DNA of 64,000 nucleotides from Acinetobacter sp. C26M (GCF_023702675.1 NZ_CP098478.1:2356001-2420000); one strand, 5' to 3'; shown: positions 37,467-47,837, numbered from the stretch's first letter. The notes: generated by a model from the letters alone, not told the origin. A program made the numbers and translations.

Positions 37467-38264
37467 TTAGTCGATTTGCCCTTCATAGAATTTACGCCAA
37501 GACTCTAAGCCCGTCTGATCTAATTGCTGCACACTCTCAGCAAACTGCTCGCGCAGTTGCACATCTACAAAACTCTCAGGCAATAATGGGTCATTCATCA
37601 ATAAGGAAATTGTTTGACGACCTAATAGTAGCGACTCACGAGCAGCATCCTCTAAACTTAATTGAGCTGCGGTGGATAGCCATTGTTGAATCATTTGGCT
37701 ATATTTTTGGTAATTCTGATTAAGTGTTTGTGTAGACCAAAGCTCGGCAATCGTAGTCAAAGTTTTGGCATCAAAATGGCTAATTTGGCAGATTTTTGCA
37801 TTATTTTCTAAACCCGAAGCTTTTAATTCCGTAATCAATTGATCAAAACCTATCACTAAATTATCTGGGCGAATATAGATCCCCTGTTCTAATTCTTTAA
37901 AGCCAAAATGTTTCAAGGCTCTTTCACGACGATTCAAAGCAGTACGATCAACTCGCCCAAGTTCACCAGTAAAAACTGCCAGATATTGCTGATTCCATAC
38001 TTTGGTTTGTTTAATGCCATGCTTACGATTCAGCATGACATTTGCCCATTCGTGCGATTGGACACTAAATTGGTACACGCCACGCTCAATCGCTTCGATC
38101 ACGCCATCACTGGATAAACGCGTCACAGCAACACGAATGCTATTTTCACTAATATCAAAAAGTCGAGCTGCAATAATGATTTGTTTAATTGAAATCGCTC
38201 GACCTTGAAGTCCTAATAGCAAATCAATAATTAAGTCTCGAGCATTCATTTTCGCTATTGTCAT
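37467..38264 (-). CDS. PaaX-like transcriptional regulator
   Basis: 265 residues. The N-terminal winged helix has DLIIDLLLGLQGRAISIKQI and NSIRVAVTRLSSDGVIEAIE, followed by a Gly/Tyr-rich wing; this and the middle domain match the PaaX family, best known as the phenylacetyl-CoA-responsive repressor. No phenylacetate genes are present here; the desaturase 122 bases downstream in the same direction is the likely target, so the ligand may be an acyl-CoA. That is inference. Confidence 0.82.
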   Translation of the reverse strand: MTIAKMNARDLIIDLLLGLQGRAISIKQIIIAARLFDISENSIRVAVTRLSSDGVIEAIERGVYQFSVQSHEWANVMLNRKHGIKQTKVWNQQYLAVFTGELGRVDRTALNRRERALKHFGFKELEQGIYIRPDNLVIGFDQLITELKASGLENNAKICQISHFDAKTLTTIAELWSTQTLNQNYQKYSQMIQQWLSTAAQLSLEDAARESLLLGRQTISLLMNDPLLPESFVDVQLREQFAESVQQLDQTGLESWRKFYEGQID

Positions 38265-38322
38265 TGTGCTATTAAACCAGATCTGAAGGATTTAAATTAA
38301 AGAAGAGGAATTTTAACTGAGA

Positions 38323-38354
38323 ATCTCCCTTTTCGCAGTTGCCAAAAGGGAGAT
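38323..38354 (+). terminator. Hairpin between uppP and PaaX-like gene, T run on + strand
   Basis: An 11-base perfect stem (ATCTCCCTTTT with AAAAGGGAGAT) with a ten-base loop, followed on the plus strand by a T-rich run. Both flanking genes are on the minus strand, so it does not terminate either of them in the usual way. Confidence 0.45.
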
Positions 38355-38366
38355 GTTTTTTATTTT

Positions 38367-39167
38367 TTATAGGAAGACAAATAATAGAATAATACCTAGC
38401 ACAATACGGTACCAAGCAAATACGCGTAAGGTATGACGTTCCACAAACTTAACCAATGCACTCACAACCAATAAAGCAGAAATAAAAGCGGCTACAAAGC
38501 CAACAGCAATATTCAGCATATTATCTTGCGTTAACACATCTGCATTACGTGCTAAATCAAATACAGCTGCTCCTAACATGGTTGGCATTGCCAAGAAGAA
38601 AGAAAATTCTGTAGCAGCCTTACGAGACAAACCTGCAAACATCCCGCCTACAATCGTCGCACCTGAACGTGATGTCCCAGGAATCATGGCGACACACTGC
38701 GCGCAACCCACCAAGAATGCTTGTTTATAGGTAATCTTGGTCGCATCTGTCGTTTTATGATCAAAGTTCTTTGACTCAACCCAGAAGATAATCAGACCAC
38801 CAACAATTAAAGCAACCGCAACCACTAGCGGGCTAAACAAGACGCTCTTAATGAAATCAACCGCGAAAATACCAATAACCACTGCTGGGATAAAAGCGAG
38901 TAAGACACTAAAAGCAAAGTGCCGTGCTTCCGCATCACCACTAAAGAAACCTTTGACCAAGTCAAAAATCTTTTGACGATATAACCAACACACAGCCAAA
39001 ATCGCACCGAGCTGAATCACAACTTCAAAAACACGACCATCATCAGAGTGAAAGTCGATCATATGACCAAATAAAATCAAATGACCTGTACTTGAAATGG
39101 GTAGGAATTCGGTAAGACCCTCAATAAAGCCTAAAAATAAGGCTTTTAAAATTTCAATATGTTCCAT
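38367..39167 (-). CDS. uppP: Undecaprenyl-diphosphatase
   Basis: 266 residues with about seven to eight hydrophobic segments. The two active-site motifs are present: [17 protein letters not shown] near the N-terminus (BacA E-x4 and PxxSxxH) and [11 protein letters not shown] in the middle. It dephosphorylates undecaprenyl pyrophosphate to recycle the peptidoglycan lipid carrier, and overexpression gives bacitracin resistance in E. coli. It stands alone; the start is clear ([20 protein letters not shown]). Confidence 0.96.
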   Translation of the reverse strand: MEHIEILKALFLGFIEGLTEFLPISSTGHLILFGHMIDFHSDDGRVFEVVIQLGAILAVCWLYRQKIFDLVKGFFSGDAEARHFAFSVLLAFIPAVVIGIFAVDFIKSVLFSPLVVAVALIVGGLIIFWVESKNFDHKTTDATKITYKQAFLVGCAQCVAMIPGTSRSGATIVGGMFAGLSRKAATEFSFFLAMPTMLGAAVFDLARNADVLTQDNMLNIAVGFVAAFISALLVVSALVKFVERHTLRVFAWYRIVLGIILLFVFL

Positions 39168-39296
39168 AACTTACTCAAAAGCACGTAATACAAGAATAAA
39201 AATAAATGGCAAGCTTACCCTGAAATGTAAGCACTTTATGTGATTGTCACGTAACGGTTTAGCAAAAAAGATTCGGACAAAATTCCTGAATTTGTA

Positions 39297-41177
39297 TTAA
39301 ATAATCATCAGACTATTTTTCTTTTGCATCTGTTCAATTACTTCATGTGTATCAAAGCCCAAACGCCAGTATAAAAGCCCAAGAACATCTAATTCATCTT
39401 GGGTAATGATACGATCATTCCACAAACATCTTTCTGCAATCGACAAAATATTAAGGCGATCACGTAGCAACAAACCTGAGACATCATTTAAGATTTCCGC
39501 TAAATCCAGTGGCTCATCTGAAATATCGGCATAAATTTGCATTTCATCTTCAGTCAACAACATTTGTAAAATGCGCTCACGTACTTCAAGCTGATTTGGG
39601 CTATTGATCTGCTGTACATGTAGCAAGGCATCAATCAAATGTACAATCTGTGATTTCACATCTTCAAAAGCCGTAGGCAAATGTGCAGGCATTAAATTGA
39701 GCTCATGTTTCACACGCTCCAATAGCAATGCATCAAGCAAACCGACTTCACCGTCTTCTTGAATAATACATGCCAGCTTGGTTAAAAATTGACGTGCAAT
39801 ACTTGTTGGCATATGCCCAATATTTTTACAGGCATCATGGAAAATCTGCACATGAATACGTCCATCCAAATTCAATAAAGCATCGACAATCGCATGGCTC
39901 ACTGGCGCTTCTTGTGGGATAAATTCACGGTACTGACGAATCATCAAAATCGCGACCATCACCTCACGTGAACCAGTCGCAGTTTGCATTGCCCGTTGAA
40001 TTAATTCTGGACGTTTCTTATTCTTACGCACTTCTGGATTAAGTGGTTTGATTGCATCATTCAGTGCAAAACTAATTGGTGATAAACGCAATAAAGGCAA
40101 TGGCTGTGGAGAACTCCACGGCATGGTTAGCTCTGCACTTTCTTCTTCTAAAGAACGGAACAAGCTGAACAAGGGACGATTACGCAGCTTTCTTAAATTT
40201 TCTAATTGTAGATCTTGCAACAAAGTTGGATTTAATTCATAAATTCGTTCTTTAATGCTTGGATGGATATTCATCCAACTCTGAGGGCTCAGCGAGTTAG
40301 CAAAACACATATGCGAAATCGACTCAGAATAGGCACTATGGATCTGCGAACCAGAGTGATGCACGTAAATCCGCAACAAGGTCTGAATATTGGCATTATT
40401 GTTCATCAAGCGCATGGTCTTGAGATCATTACGGAAAGTACGACCACTCAATGTCAAATATTTAATACAACGGGTAATTAGGATACCGAGGCTACCGATG
40501 AGCCAAATGACCCCACCAATCGCAACGAAAATAGTTTCAAACTTATTTCGATAAGTCGTTGCATAAGGGTTATAACCCGCCTGAGCTAGCTTACTCCCCC
40601 ACTGGCTAAAAGTAGTTAAACCGCTATACAGAATTTTTAGCTTGGTATTTTCAACTGCTTCGCCAGATAAAATCTGATTAAATTCGTAACTGAGTAAACC
40701 ATAAAGTTCAAGTTCATCCAGATTTTGTAATGCACCCCAAGTCAAAATGATCACGATATCCTGTGATCTAAACCCTGCGGTTAAAGCATTCACCCCAACT
40801 TCATCGGGGAGCACATAAACGGCTGGCGTATCGATATCAAAACTTTTTGCGACCTGCTCAACGACCTTTAATGCCGTACTTTCTTCTGGCGTACTTTCAT
40901 CAAAAACCAAACGACGCGCTTTTAGCTGTTTTGCTAGCGAGTGACCACCTTCGCGCAGCACATAAAGTTCAGCACCTACCGACCAAAACAAGACTAAAAT
41001 AAGTAAGCAGATAAAGTATGGGCTAAGAACATGCCACCAAATCGGCTGGGTATAATCAAAGAAATGAACGACCAAACCCAAAATTAAATTGAGAATAAAG
41101 ACCGTCAGTAACATTGCAAGAAGACAGAAACTGACTGACCATGCAATATTCTTATTTTCAATTAAATAATGGCTCAT
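39297..41177 (-). CDS. Predicted M48-like pseudopeptidase with C-terminal TerB-like region
   Basis: 626 residues from MSHYLIENKN. Two N-terminal transmembrane helices (about 10-38 and 52-70), then a region resembling M48 (HtpX/Ste24) peptidases: NALTAGFRSQDIVIILTWGA followed by LDELELYGLLSYEFNQILSG, in the position where active members have HExxH. Here the motif reads YEFNQ (residues 164-168), so both zinc His are lost, and the expected downstream Glu ligand is also not evident. A transmembrane pair follows, then a long helical part whose end (ERCLWNDRIITQDELDVLGL) looks TerB-like. A regulatory or scaffold role is inferred. Confidence 0.72.
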   Translation of the reverse strand: MSHYLIENKNIAWSVSFCLLAMLLTVFILNLILGLVVHFFDYTQPIWWHVLSPYFICLLILVLFWSVGAELYVLREGGHSLAKQLKARRLVFDESTPEESTALKVVEQVAKSFDIDTPAVYVLPDEVGVNALTAGFRSQDIVIILTWGALQNLDELELYGLLSYEFNQILSGEAVENTKLKILYSGLTTFSQWGSKLAQAGYNPYATTYRNKFETIFVAIGGVIWLIGSLGILITRCIKYLTLSGRTFRNDLKTMRLMNNNANIQTLLRIYVHHSGSQIHSAYSESISHMCFANSLSPQSWMNIHPSIKERIYELNPTLLQDLQLENLRKLRNRPLFSLFRSLEEESAELTMPWSSPQPLPLLRLSPISFALNDAIKPLNPEVRKNKKRPELIQRAMQTATGSREVMVAILMIRQYREFIPQEAPVSHAIVDALLNLDGRIHVQIFHDACKNIGHMPTSIARQFLTKLACIIQEDGEVGLLDALLLERVKHELNLMPAHLPTAFEDVKSQIVHLIDALLHVQQINSPNQLEVRERILQMLLTEDEMQIYADISDEPLDLAEILNDVSGLLLRDRLNILSIAERCLWNDRIITQDELDVLGLLYWRLGFDTHEVIEQMQKKNSLMII

Positions 41178-41247
41178 TTCTTTCAATGTAAGTTTTCCTG
41201 ATTACATTGTTTCAGTTAGGGTTTCCGTACCCACTATCATAAAATAA

Positions 41248-41270
41248 AAAAGCGGGAAATTCCCGCTTTT
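41248..41270 (-). terminator. Terminator after purF
   Basis: An 11-base stem (AAAAGCGGGAA, one-base loop, TTCCCGCTTTT) followed on the minus strand by a long T run; it lies directly downstream of purF. Confidence 0.92.
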
Positions 41271-41288
41271 CTATAGATTAAGATGAGA

Positions 41289-42827
41289 TTACTCTTCTTT
41301 AATCCCAGTTAAATCAACTGATGCTGCATCAATATTTACATCGATATAGCCATCTGATTTACTTTTTGCAGCGTCACTACGTTTTTGCTCAAGTGCATCA
41401 AGATATGCCTTATCAATACCACCAGCGACATAAACGCCATCAAACACAGAACAATCAAACTCAGTTAAATCTGGAACTTTGCTGGTACGCACTGCATTTT
41501 TCAAATCTTCCAAATCTTGAAAAATTAAACGGTCTGCACCAATATTTTCACGGATTTCTTCGACTGTACGACCTGATGCAATCAACTCTGCCTTGGCTGG
41601 CATATCAATACCATACACATTTGGATACTTCACCATTGGTGCAGCAGAAGCGAAGAATACTTTTTTCGCGCCTGAATCACGTGCCATCTGAATGATTTCA
41701 TTACAGGTAGTACCGCGAACAATTGAGTCATCTACTAACAGAACGTTCTTATCTTTGAACTCAAGTTCAACAGGGTTTAACTTTTGACGTACTGATTTTT
41801 TACGTTGCTGCTGACCTGGCATAATAAAGGTACGTCCGATATAACGGTTTTTCATAAAACCTTCACGGAATTTCACACCTAAAATATTTGCCAGTTCTAA
41901 TGCAGAAGTACGACTGGTATCTGGAATTGGGATCACCACATCAATATCGTGCTGCTCACCCCATTCTTTCAAAATCTTATAAGCCAGCTTCTCACCCATT
42001 TTTAAACGAGCTTTGTACACTGAAATCCCATCGATTGTTGCATCTGGACGCGCAAAGTAAACATATTCGAAAATACATGGACGATATTCAGGATTGGCCG
42101 CGCATTGCTTCGTAAACAATTGACCATTAGCATCAATAAAAATTGCTTCACCTGGTGCAATATCACGTTCAACTTTAAAACCAAGTGCCGTAATCGCCAC
42201 GGATTCAGAAGCAATGATATATTCAACACCCTGTTCTGTTTCGCGAGAACCATAAACCAAAGGACGAATACCATTTGGATCACGGAAACCAACCAAACCA
42301 TGGCCTGTGATCATTGCCACAACGCCATAAGCACCTTTGCAACGCTCATGTACACGAGATACGGTGTGGAAAATATCATCTGCGGTTGGATTTAAAGTAC
42401 CGATCTTTTGTAACTCATGCGCAAATACGTTGAGCAAAACTTCAGAATCAGAATCAGTATTCATGTGACGTAAATCTGTCTTGAACAGGTCATCATGAAT
42501 TTCAGCAGCGTTGGTCAAGTTACCATTGTGAGCAAGGGTAATACCATACGGTGAGTTCACATAAAACGGTTGCGCTTCAGCACTGCTTGATGAACCTGCA
42601 GTTGGGTAGCGAACATGTCCAATCCCGTAGTTCCCAAGCAATGCACGCATGTGACGCGTATGGAATACATCGCGTACCATACCGTTATCTTTGCGGAGGA
42701 ATAAACGCCCTTGATGGCAGGTTACGATTCCTGCAGCATCTTGTCCTCGATGTTGCAGCATCGTTAAGGCATCAAATAACATTTGGTTCACTGGTGATTT
42801 ACCGGCTATCCCAACAACTCCACACAT
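41289..42827 (-). CDS. purF: Amidophosphoribosyltransferase
   Basis: 512 residues starting [15 protein letters not shown]; the Cys at position 2 is the N-terminal nucleophile of the glutaminase domain, without a propeptide. The phosphoribosyltransferase domain has the PRPP loop [14 protein letters not shown]. It catalyses the first step of purine synthesis. The gene follows cvpA by 24 bases and ends before a strong terminator. Confidence 0.98.
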   Translation of the reverse strand: MCGVVGIAGKSPVNQMLFDALTMLQHRGQDAAGIVTCHQGRLFLRKDNGMVRDVFHTRHMRALLGNYGIGHVRYPTAGSSSSAEAQPFYVNSPYGITLAHNGNLTNAAEIHDDLFKTDLRHMNTDSDSEVLLNVFAHELQKIGTLNPTADDIFHTVSRVHERCKGAYGVVAMITGHGLVGFRDPNGIRPLVYGSRETEQGVEYIIASESVAITALGFKVERDIAPGEAIFIDANGQLFTKQCAANPEYRPCIFEYVYFARPDATIDGISVYKARLKMGEKLAYKILKEWGEQHDIDVVIPIPDTSRTSALELANILGVKFREGFMKNRYIGRTFIMPGQQQRKKSVRQKLNPVELEFKDKNVLLVDDSIVRGTTCNEIIQMARDSGAKKVFFASAAPMVKYPNVYGIDMPAKAELIASGRTVEEIRENIGADRLIFQDLEDLKNAVRTSKVPDLTEFDCSVFDGVYVAGGIDKAYLDALEQKRSDAAKSKSDGYIDVNIDAASVDLTGIKEE

Positions 42828-42851
42828 AGCAACCTCGCGACAAGCTAGCGA

Positions 42852-43445
42852 TTAATAAAAAGGATTTTTCGTCGAATGATCAGAACGCTCATTCACTGAA
42901 GCACGTTCTGATTCGTCCATTTCTGATGAAGGGCGATGTAATAACGCACCTTCAGATGTCATTTGATGTAAAGCTTGATTTGCCGCATCCTTGGATAATT
43001 CAGTAGCCAAAGGTGCGTAAGGTAATAAAATTTGTACGAATTTCGACTGTTTCCAGTGCGGTGAACTCTCAACCCAAGGTCCTAAACCTTGCATAGCAAT
43101 CAGTACAATTAAGAGTCCTTTCAAAGAACCAAATGCACCACCCGCTAAACGATTTAATGGGCCCAATTTTAAACTTTTCAAGAGCCCATTCAGTAATGCA
43201 GACACTATCCACGTACACACCACTATGATCAATACGATAAAAGCAAAAGCTGCAATTTTTTGCACGACAGGATCTTGGCTTAGACTACTCATCGCAGGTG
43301 CCAAGATTACCGCATATTTTGCCCCAACGATCAATGCGAATATCCATCCGATCAAGTTCGCAAAGGCTTTGATAAATCCTTGTCGCAAACCGTTCAGCCC
43401 TCCAATGAGCAAAATGACCAGAATGATGATATCAAGTGTGTTCAT
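42852..43445 (-). CDS. cvpA: CvpA family membrane protein
   Basis: 197 residues with four hydrophobic segments (MNTLDIIILVILLIGGLNGL onward), the CvpA pattern GxxrGFIKAFANLIGWIFALI and a polar C-terminus rich in Ser/Glu. CvpA is required for colicin V production in E. coli and linked to envelope stress tolerance; the biochemical role is unclear. cvpA upstream of purF is conserved across gammaproteobacteria, and its start is one base from the pyrD stop. Confidence 0.93.
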   Translation of the reverse strand: MNTLDIIILVILLIGGLNGLRQGFIKAFANLIGWIFALIVGAKYAVILAPAMSSLSQDPVVQKIAAFAFIVLIIVVCTWIVSALLNGLLKSLKLGPLNRLAGGAFGSLKGLLIVLIAMQGLGPWVESSPHWKQSKFVQILLPYAPLATELSKDAANQALHQMTSEGALLHRPSSEMDESERASVNERSDHSTKNPFY

Positions 43446-43446
43446 T

Positions 43447-44454
43447 TCACACAGTCATCGCATTAACACAATCTTTCACAAGTGTTGGACCGGTATAAAT
43501 AAGCCCACTATAAACTTGTACCAAGCTCGCTCCAGCTTGCTGTTTGGCAACTGCTTGTTCGCCAGACAAAATACCGCCCACACCAATCAGTGGAATTTGA
43601 CCCGCCAACACTTTGGCAAATTGGCGTAGACATTCGGTACTCTTTTCAAATACGGGCGCACCTGACAAACCACCTGCCTCATTTCCATTTGGCAAGTTTT
43701 CAACACCTTCACGCCCAAGCGTGGTATTGGTCACGATCAAACCATCAATTTTGAATTGTAATAATTGTGCAGCAATAAATTGAATATCTTCTGGAGTTAA
43801 ATCTGGTGCAACTTTAAGAACCAGAGGAACATAATGATTATATTGATCTGCCAGTTCAAGTTGACGATCTTTTAAGGTTTGCAATAATTCGGTAAGCGCA
43901 TCACCACTTTGTAAACTACGTAAATTTTTGGTATTTGGCGATGAAATATTAACAGTAATATAAGAAGCGTAATTATAAACTTTTTCTAGGCAAATCAGAT
44001 AATCAGATACTGCATCTTCAACAGGCGTATCTGCATTTTTGCCGATATTGATTCCCAAAACACCCTTAAACTTTGCAGCTTTTACATTTTCAATCAGTTT
44101 ATCCACGCCATCATTATTAAACCCCATGCGGTTAATAATCGCTTTTGCCTGAGGAATACGGAATAAACGTGGTAGAGGATTACCAGCTTGTGGTCGTGGT
44201 GTAATGGTTCCAATTTCGATAAACCCGAAGCCCAGTGCAGCTAAAGCATCAATATGCGCACCATTTTTATCTAAACCAGCGGCAAGACCCACGGGATTTG
44301 GAAATTCAATTCCCATACATGTCACAGGTTTTGCTGCAACTTTCTGATGCATAAAGCCAATTTTGTGGGCTTTATCTAGCATAGAGAGCGTAAGTTCATG
44401 TGCACGCTCTGGCGCTAAAGTAAACAACAAAGGGCGAGCCAATGAATATAACAT
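43447..44454 (-). CDS. pyrD: Dihydroorotate dehydrogenase (quinone)
   Basis: 335 residues from [20 protein letters not shown]; a GTG three codons upstream (44463) is possible. It is class 2: an N-terminal helical membrane-associated extension precedes the TIM barrel. FMN/orotate segments include [31 protein letters not shown], and LIVTNTT. The conserved catalytic Ser of class 2 enzymes lies in that NISSPN segment. It links pyrimidine synthesis to the respiratory chain and is operonic with cvpA-purF. Confidence 0.96.
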   Translation of the reverse strand: MLYSLARPLLFTLAPERAHELTLSMLDKAHKIGFMHQKVAAKPVTCMGIEFPNPVGLAAGLDKNGAHIDALAALGFGFIEIGTITPRPQAGNPLPRLFRIPQAKAIINRMGFNNDGVDKLIENVKAAKFKGVLGINIGKNADTPVEDAVSDYLICLEKVYNYASYITVNISSPNTKNLRSLQSGDALTELLQTLKDRQLELADQYNHYVPLVLKVAPDLTPEDIQFIAAQLLQFKIDGLIVTNTTLGREGVENLPNGNEAGGLSGAPVFEKSTECLRQFAKVLAGQIPLIGVGGILSGEQAVAKQQAGASLVQVYSGLIYTGPTLVKDCVNAMTV

Positions 44455-44544
44455 ACCAATCACAGTCTACTGATTTTCAAGTAGCCGTATTATAGGCATA
44501 GGCTTAACAAAACACCATGCCTGACATAGGGTTATTTTTAGCGC

Positions 44545-45024
44545 TTATTGTACTGTTGCGGTTAATTTAATCTGATTATTATTTGAAACCATATCCATTT
44601 TTTGGATGCTGAGACCCATTTGAGACAACTGCATCAAAAAGTTAGCCAGTACAGCATAATTCTGATGTTCGGCCACCAGCTGAATCTGTTCTCCATTTTG
44701 CTGTGAAGAAACTGCCAAGCCTTGTTGCTGAGCTGTACGTTGGATTTTATCTGCAGCAGTTAAGCCAGGATCATTAGCGGGCTTCATCGTTGCAGCATTG
44801 CTCTGCATCCATACCGTGAGATCTTTCAAATCATTTAAACGCTTTTGTTGCTGCTCTGCCAAGGCGTGCATTTTCCACAAAGAAAATCCAATGACAGTCA
44901 CTATCACAAAGATGGTCGTAAAAATCACCATTACACGTTCACGCACAGACAAACTTTGTAGATATTCATTAAGTGCTTCAATTTTTTGATCAAAGCTGTT
45001 TTGTAATTGAGTTAATGCTTTCAT
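44545..45024 (-). CDS. gspM: Type II secretion system protein GspM
   Basis: 159 residues. A short cytoplasmic helix (SLSVRERVMVIFTTIF) leads into one transmembrane segment (about 30-48), then a periplasmic ferredoxin-like domain with coiled coil (HALAEQQQKRLNDLKDL). The sequence SVRERVMV is typical of GspM. It pairs with GspL in the inner membrane platform. Start and gspL stop overlap by one base (TAATG), so translation is coupled. The remaining gsp genes are not in this window. Confidence 0.88.
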   Translation of the reverse strand: MKALTQLQNSFDQKIEALNEYLQSLSVRERVMVIFTTIFVIVTVIGFSLWKMHALAEQQQKRLNDLKDLTVWMQSNAATMKPANDPGLTAADKIQRTAQQQGLAVSSQQNGEQIQLVAEHQNYAVLANFLMQLSQMGLSIQKMDMVSNNNQIKLTATVQ

Positions 45025-46163
45025 TATTTTATTTTCACCACCCCAATTGCTCCAACACTATCGGCTTGCACATTGCCTAACTCTGCTTGAAAACCTTGTT
45101 GATTTAATTGTTGTGCTAAGCCTTGTAAATCATCGGCAGATTTTGCTTTGAGAGACATTGCCAAAGTAGAGGCATCATAACTCACTTGTTGGGCAACAAT
45201 TTGTTTTTGCATCAAAATTGGTCCAACGCGACTTAATAATGAAAGTGCTTGTGTATCGCCAAGTTGACTCATACGCAATTGACCTTCAAATGAGCTTTTA
45301 AGATTTTGCTCAGTCACTCGCCCACCTTCACCAAACCAAGATTTATACTGATCAATCGCTTGACTCGCAGTTTGATCAGCAACTTTTTTCAGCTTTGCCC
45401 AGCGCAAAGCATCATAACCAAGTTGCACGATAATTACTGCCAATAATACTGCTGCTGCCGCTTTCCAATAACCAGACCACTGTACTTCTGCATTTTTTGA
45501 TTTTGGCAAAACATTAAATGGATGTTGTTTGGGTCTTAATAATTGTTCAAATTGATAACCAAATTCAGTCCGCTGATCTTTACTTGATGCAGTCGCGAGG
45601 CTATCCAATTGGTCGGCATTCAGATTGGCAAATTTATACTGTGTTTCTGCCGTCTGAAACTCCAAAAACAGTCCCAAATCATCAACAGAGTTACCTGTCC
45701 ATGCATTTTCTCTCACCAATAAATGATCATACAGGTTGAGCAACACCACTTGATTCGGTTCTGGTTCAGGTAAAATCAAAAAGTCTGGTAAAAATGCTGC
45801 TATCTGGATCGGTAAAAGACTCAGCGCATGTTGCCATGTTTCAATTGAATATTGCGCGACACCTAAGATATTGAGCTGATCGTTGTGAAAGTGATGAACC
45901 ACTTTCATTTGATCAATAGGTAAGGTCACAAACTCTTCCAAGAGGTATTTAACACCCTCTTGCCCCAATTGTTTGTAATGTGCTTTGGTCATTGGCTGTT
46001 GTAATAATTGCGCATTTCGACTTGGAAAATAAACCACAGCCTCTTTTCCATGATGCTCTTGCAAGTCCTGAATCAACTGTTCAAGACTCTGTGCCTGCAA
46101 CCAATTTTCCCCTGCCGACCAATACCATGTTCCATTGGTTTCGGGCATCCATATATACAGCAT
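45024..46163 (-). CDS. gspL: Type II secretion system protein GspL
   Basis: 379 residues. The N-terminal 230 residues form an actin-like cytoplasmic domain (NGTWYWSAGENWLQAQSLEQ onward), followed by a transmembrane segment (WKAAAAVLLAVIIVQLGYDA) and a periplasmic ferredoxin-like domain. GspL connects the ATPase GspE to the inner membrane platform. It forms a translationally coupled pair with gspM. Dispersed gsp loci are known in Acinetobacter. Confidence 0.9.
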   Translation of the reverse strand: MLYIWMPETNGTWYWSAGENWLQAQSLEQLIQDLQEHHGKEAVVYFPSRNAQLLQQPMTKAHYKQLGQEGVKYLLEEFVTLPIDQMKVVHHFHNDQLNILGVAQYSIETWQHALSLLPIQIAAFLPDFLILPEPEPNQVVLLNLYDHLLVRENAWTGNSVDDLGLFLEFQTAETQYKFANLNADQLDSLATASSKDQRTEFGYQFEQLLRPKQHPFNVLPKSKNAEVQWSGYWKAAAAVLLAVIIVQLGYDALRWAKLKKVADQTASQAIDQYKSWFGEGGRVTEQNLKSSFEGQLRMSQLGDTQALSLLSRVGPILMQKQIVAQQVSYDASTLAMSLKAKSADDLQGLAQQLNQQGFQAELGNVQADSVGAIGVVKIK

Positions 46164-46203
46164 CGGTGTTCAGTACCCTTATCCTATTGCGGATATATAA
46201 AAA

Positions 46204-46659
46204 TTATAATGTTGGTGTAAAACGATTCTTTTGTGTCGACAAACCATTCGCGATCACAGCTTGATCATAAATACGTGCTTCTGCCAATGCAAATGGATTA
46301 AAGCCTTCATGTGTCAATTGTTCTTCAATATGTGCCACCACATTCATATGACACACCACTGCTATCGACTCATAAGGTAATTTGGATAACCACTCAATCG
46401 CATCCTTGGCATCATCATCTGGTTTAATCTTATCGCAAATTAACACAGGAATGCCGTGAAAATGCGCCTTGATATGGGCTAAAGTTTCTTGAGCACGTAA
46501 TAAAGGACTCACCACAAAAATTTCAGGCTGAATCACATCTTTTAAGAAATGTCCTGTTTGTTCAGCTTGTTGATGCCCACGTGTTGTGAGTGGGCGTTGA
46601 ATATCATTTCCATTGATGGCTGGAGATGCTTCACCGTGACGAACTAAAGTTAACTGCAT
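46204..46659 (-). CDS. sixA: SixA-like phosphohistidine phosphatase
   Basis: 151 residues of the histidine phosphatase (phosphoglycerate mutase-like) fold. The catalytic RHG is at MQLTLVRHGEA, and the second catalytic His follows in AVVCHMN. Small size and lack of a cap fit SixA, which removes phosphate from His residues of phosphorelay proteins such as ArcB or NPr. The true target in this organism is unknown. Confidence 0.88.
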   Translation of the reverse strand: MQLTLVRHGEASPAINGNDIQRPLTTRGHQQAEQTGHFLKDVIQPEIFVVSPLLRAQETLAHIKAHFHGIPVLICDKIKPDDDAKDAIEWLSKLPYESIAVVCHMNVVAHIEEQLTHEGFNPFALAEARIYDQAVIANGLSTQKNRFTPTL

Positions 46660-46716
46660 AAAACGACCTTATTTTTTATAGCTGCATCATAACGCGAATA
46701 GATGACAGTTTTTTGA

Positions 46717-47790
46717 TTAGACTTCATGATGAGGTAAAACAAATTCCACATCACTACGATGACCATTCTTCATTAAAGACAACGCAATGGTCATTGGTGG
46801 TGCACCTTCAAAAATCACTTCATATAGTGCGTTAGTAATTGGCATATATACATCCAACTCTTCTGCTTTGGTTCGCACCTGAACAATGGTATTAATCCCC
46901 TCCGCAGTCTGCCCCAGTTCCTTAGTCGCTTGATCTAATGTTTTCCCAGAACCTAATGCGAAACCAATTTGATAGTTACGACTTAATGGACTGTTACAAG
47001 TGGCGAATAAATCCCCGACACCAGACAATCCCAAAAAGGTTAATGGATTTGCACCCTGTTTCACTGCAAAACGGCTCATCTCTGCCAACGCACGCGTTAG
47101 AATCATACTTTTGGTATTTTCACCAATTTTATAAGCCCCACCCATACCCATCGCAACTGCATAAATATTTTTTAACGCACCACCCAATTCAACACCATGC
47201 ACATCGTCGCTACCAAACACGCGGAATAAAGCACTATGTAAAGCGTGTTGCACCGCATAACGAACCAACTCTGACTCACTGGCAATTACAGTCCCAGATG
47301 GCATACCCGCCATGATTTCTTTGGCAAGATTTGGGCCAGATAGAACACCATACGGTACTTCTGGCAATTCTGTGCGAATAATATCGCTCATAAAACTAAA
47401 GGTTTTTGCTTCAATGCCTTTGGTCAATGAAACCACAGCCTGAGAAGTAATAAACGGCGCAATCTGTTTGAGTACGTCACGGAATGAATGACTTGGAATA
47501 GCCACCAAAATAATGTCACGATCCCGTACAGCAAGCTCTAGATCAGCCACTGCACGCAAAGCAGGTTCCAATGGATAATCAGGTAAATAGCGTTTATTGA
47601 TATGCGTTTGATTAATTTCTTCAGCAACAGCAGCATCACGAATCCAAATCATGGTATCGCAACCATTTCTAGTGGCTAAATTTGCCATCGCTGTGCCAAA
47701 ACTACCACCGCCCAATACCGTAATTCTTAATGCCGTTTTCTGATCTACGGCAACTGGCTCAACTAAATCACTAAAATTTAACTCTGTCAT
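46717..47790 (-). CDS. gpsA: Glycerol-3-phosphate dehydrogenase [NAD(P)+]
   Basis: 357 residues. The Rossmann start is ITVLGGGSFGTAMANLA; GpsA marks include LSGPNLAKEIMAGMPSGTVI, LKNIYAVAMGMGGAY and the SRNYQIGFALG segment with the conserved Lys/Arg phosphate contacts. It reduces dihydroxyacetone phosphate to glycerol-3-phosphate for phospholipids. It lies upstream of sixA in the same direction with a 57-base gap. Confidence 0.97.
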   Translation of the reverse strand: MTELNFSDLVEPVAVDQKTALRITVLGGGSFGTAMANLATRNGCDTMIWIRDAAVAEEINQTHINKRYLPDYPLEPALRAVADLELAVRDRDIILVAIPSHSFRDVLKQIAPFITSQAVVSLTKGIEAKTFSFMSDIIRTELPEVPYGVLSGPNLAKEIMAGMPSGTVIASESELVRYAVQHALHSALFRVFGSDDVHGVELGGALKNIYAVAMGMGGAYKIGENTKSMILTRALAEMSRFAVKQGANPLTFLGLSGVGDLFATCNSPLSRNYQIGFALGSGKTLDQATKELGQTAEGINTIVQVRTKAEELDVYMPITNALYEVIFEGAPPMTIALSLMKNGHRSDVEFVLPHHEV

Positions 47791-47837
47791 TTTTTATCCT
47801 GAAACGAATTTCTTTCTTTAATCATGCAAAACAAAGC

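Noticed and set aside
42105..42395. Plus-strand frame inside purF
   Set aside because: It overlaps conserved catalytic sequence of purF on the other strand; no independent evidence.
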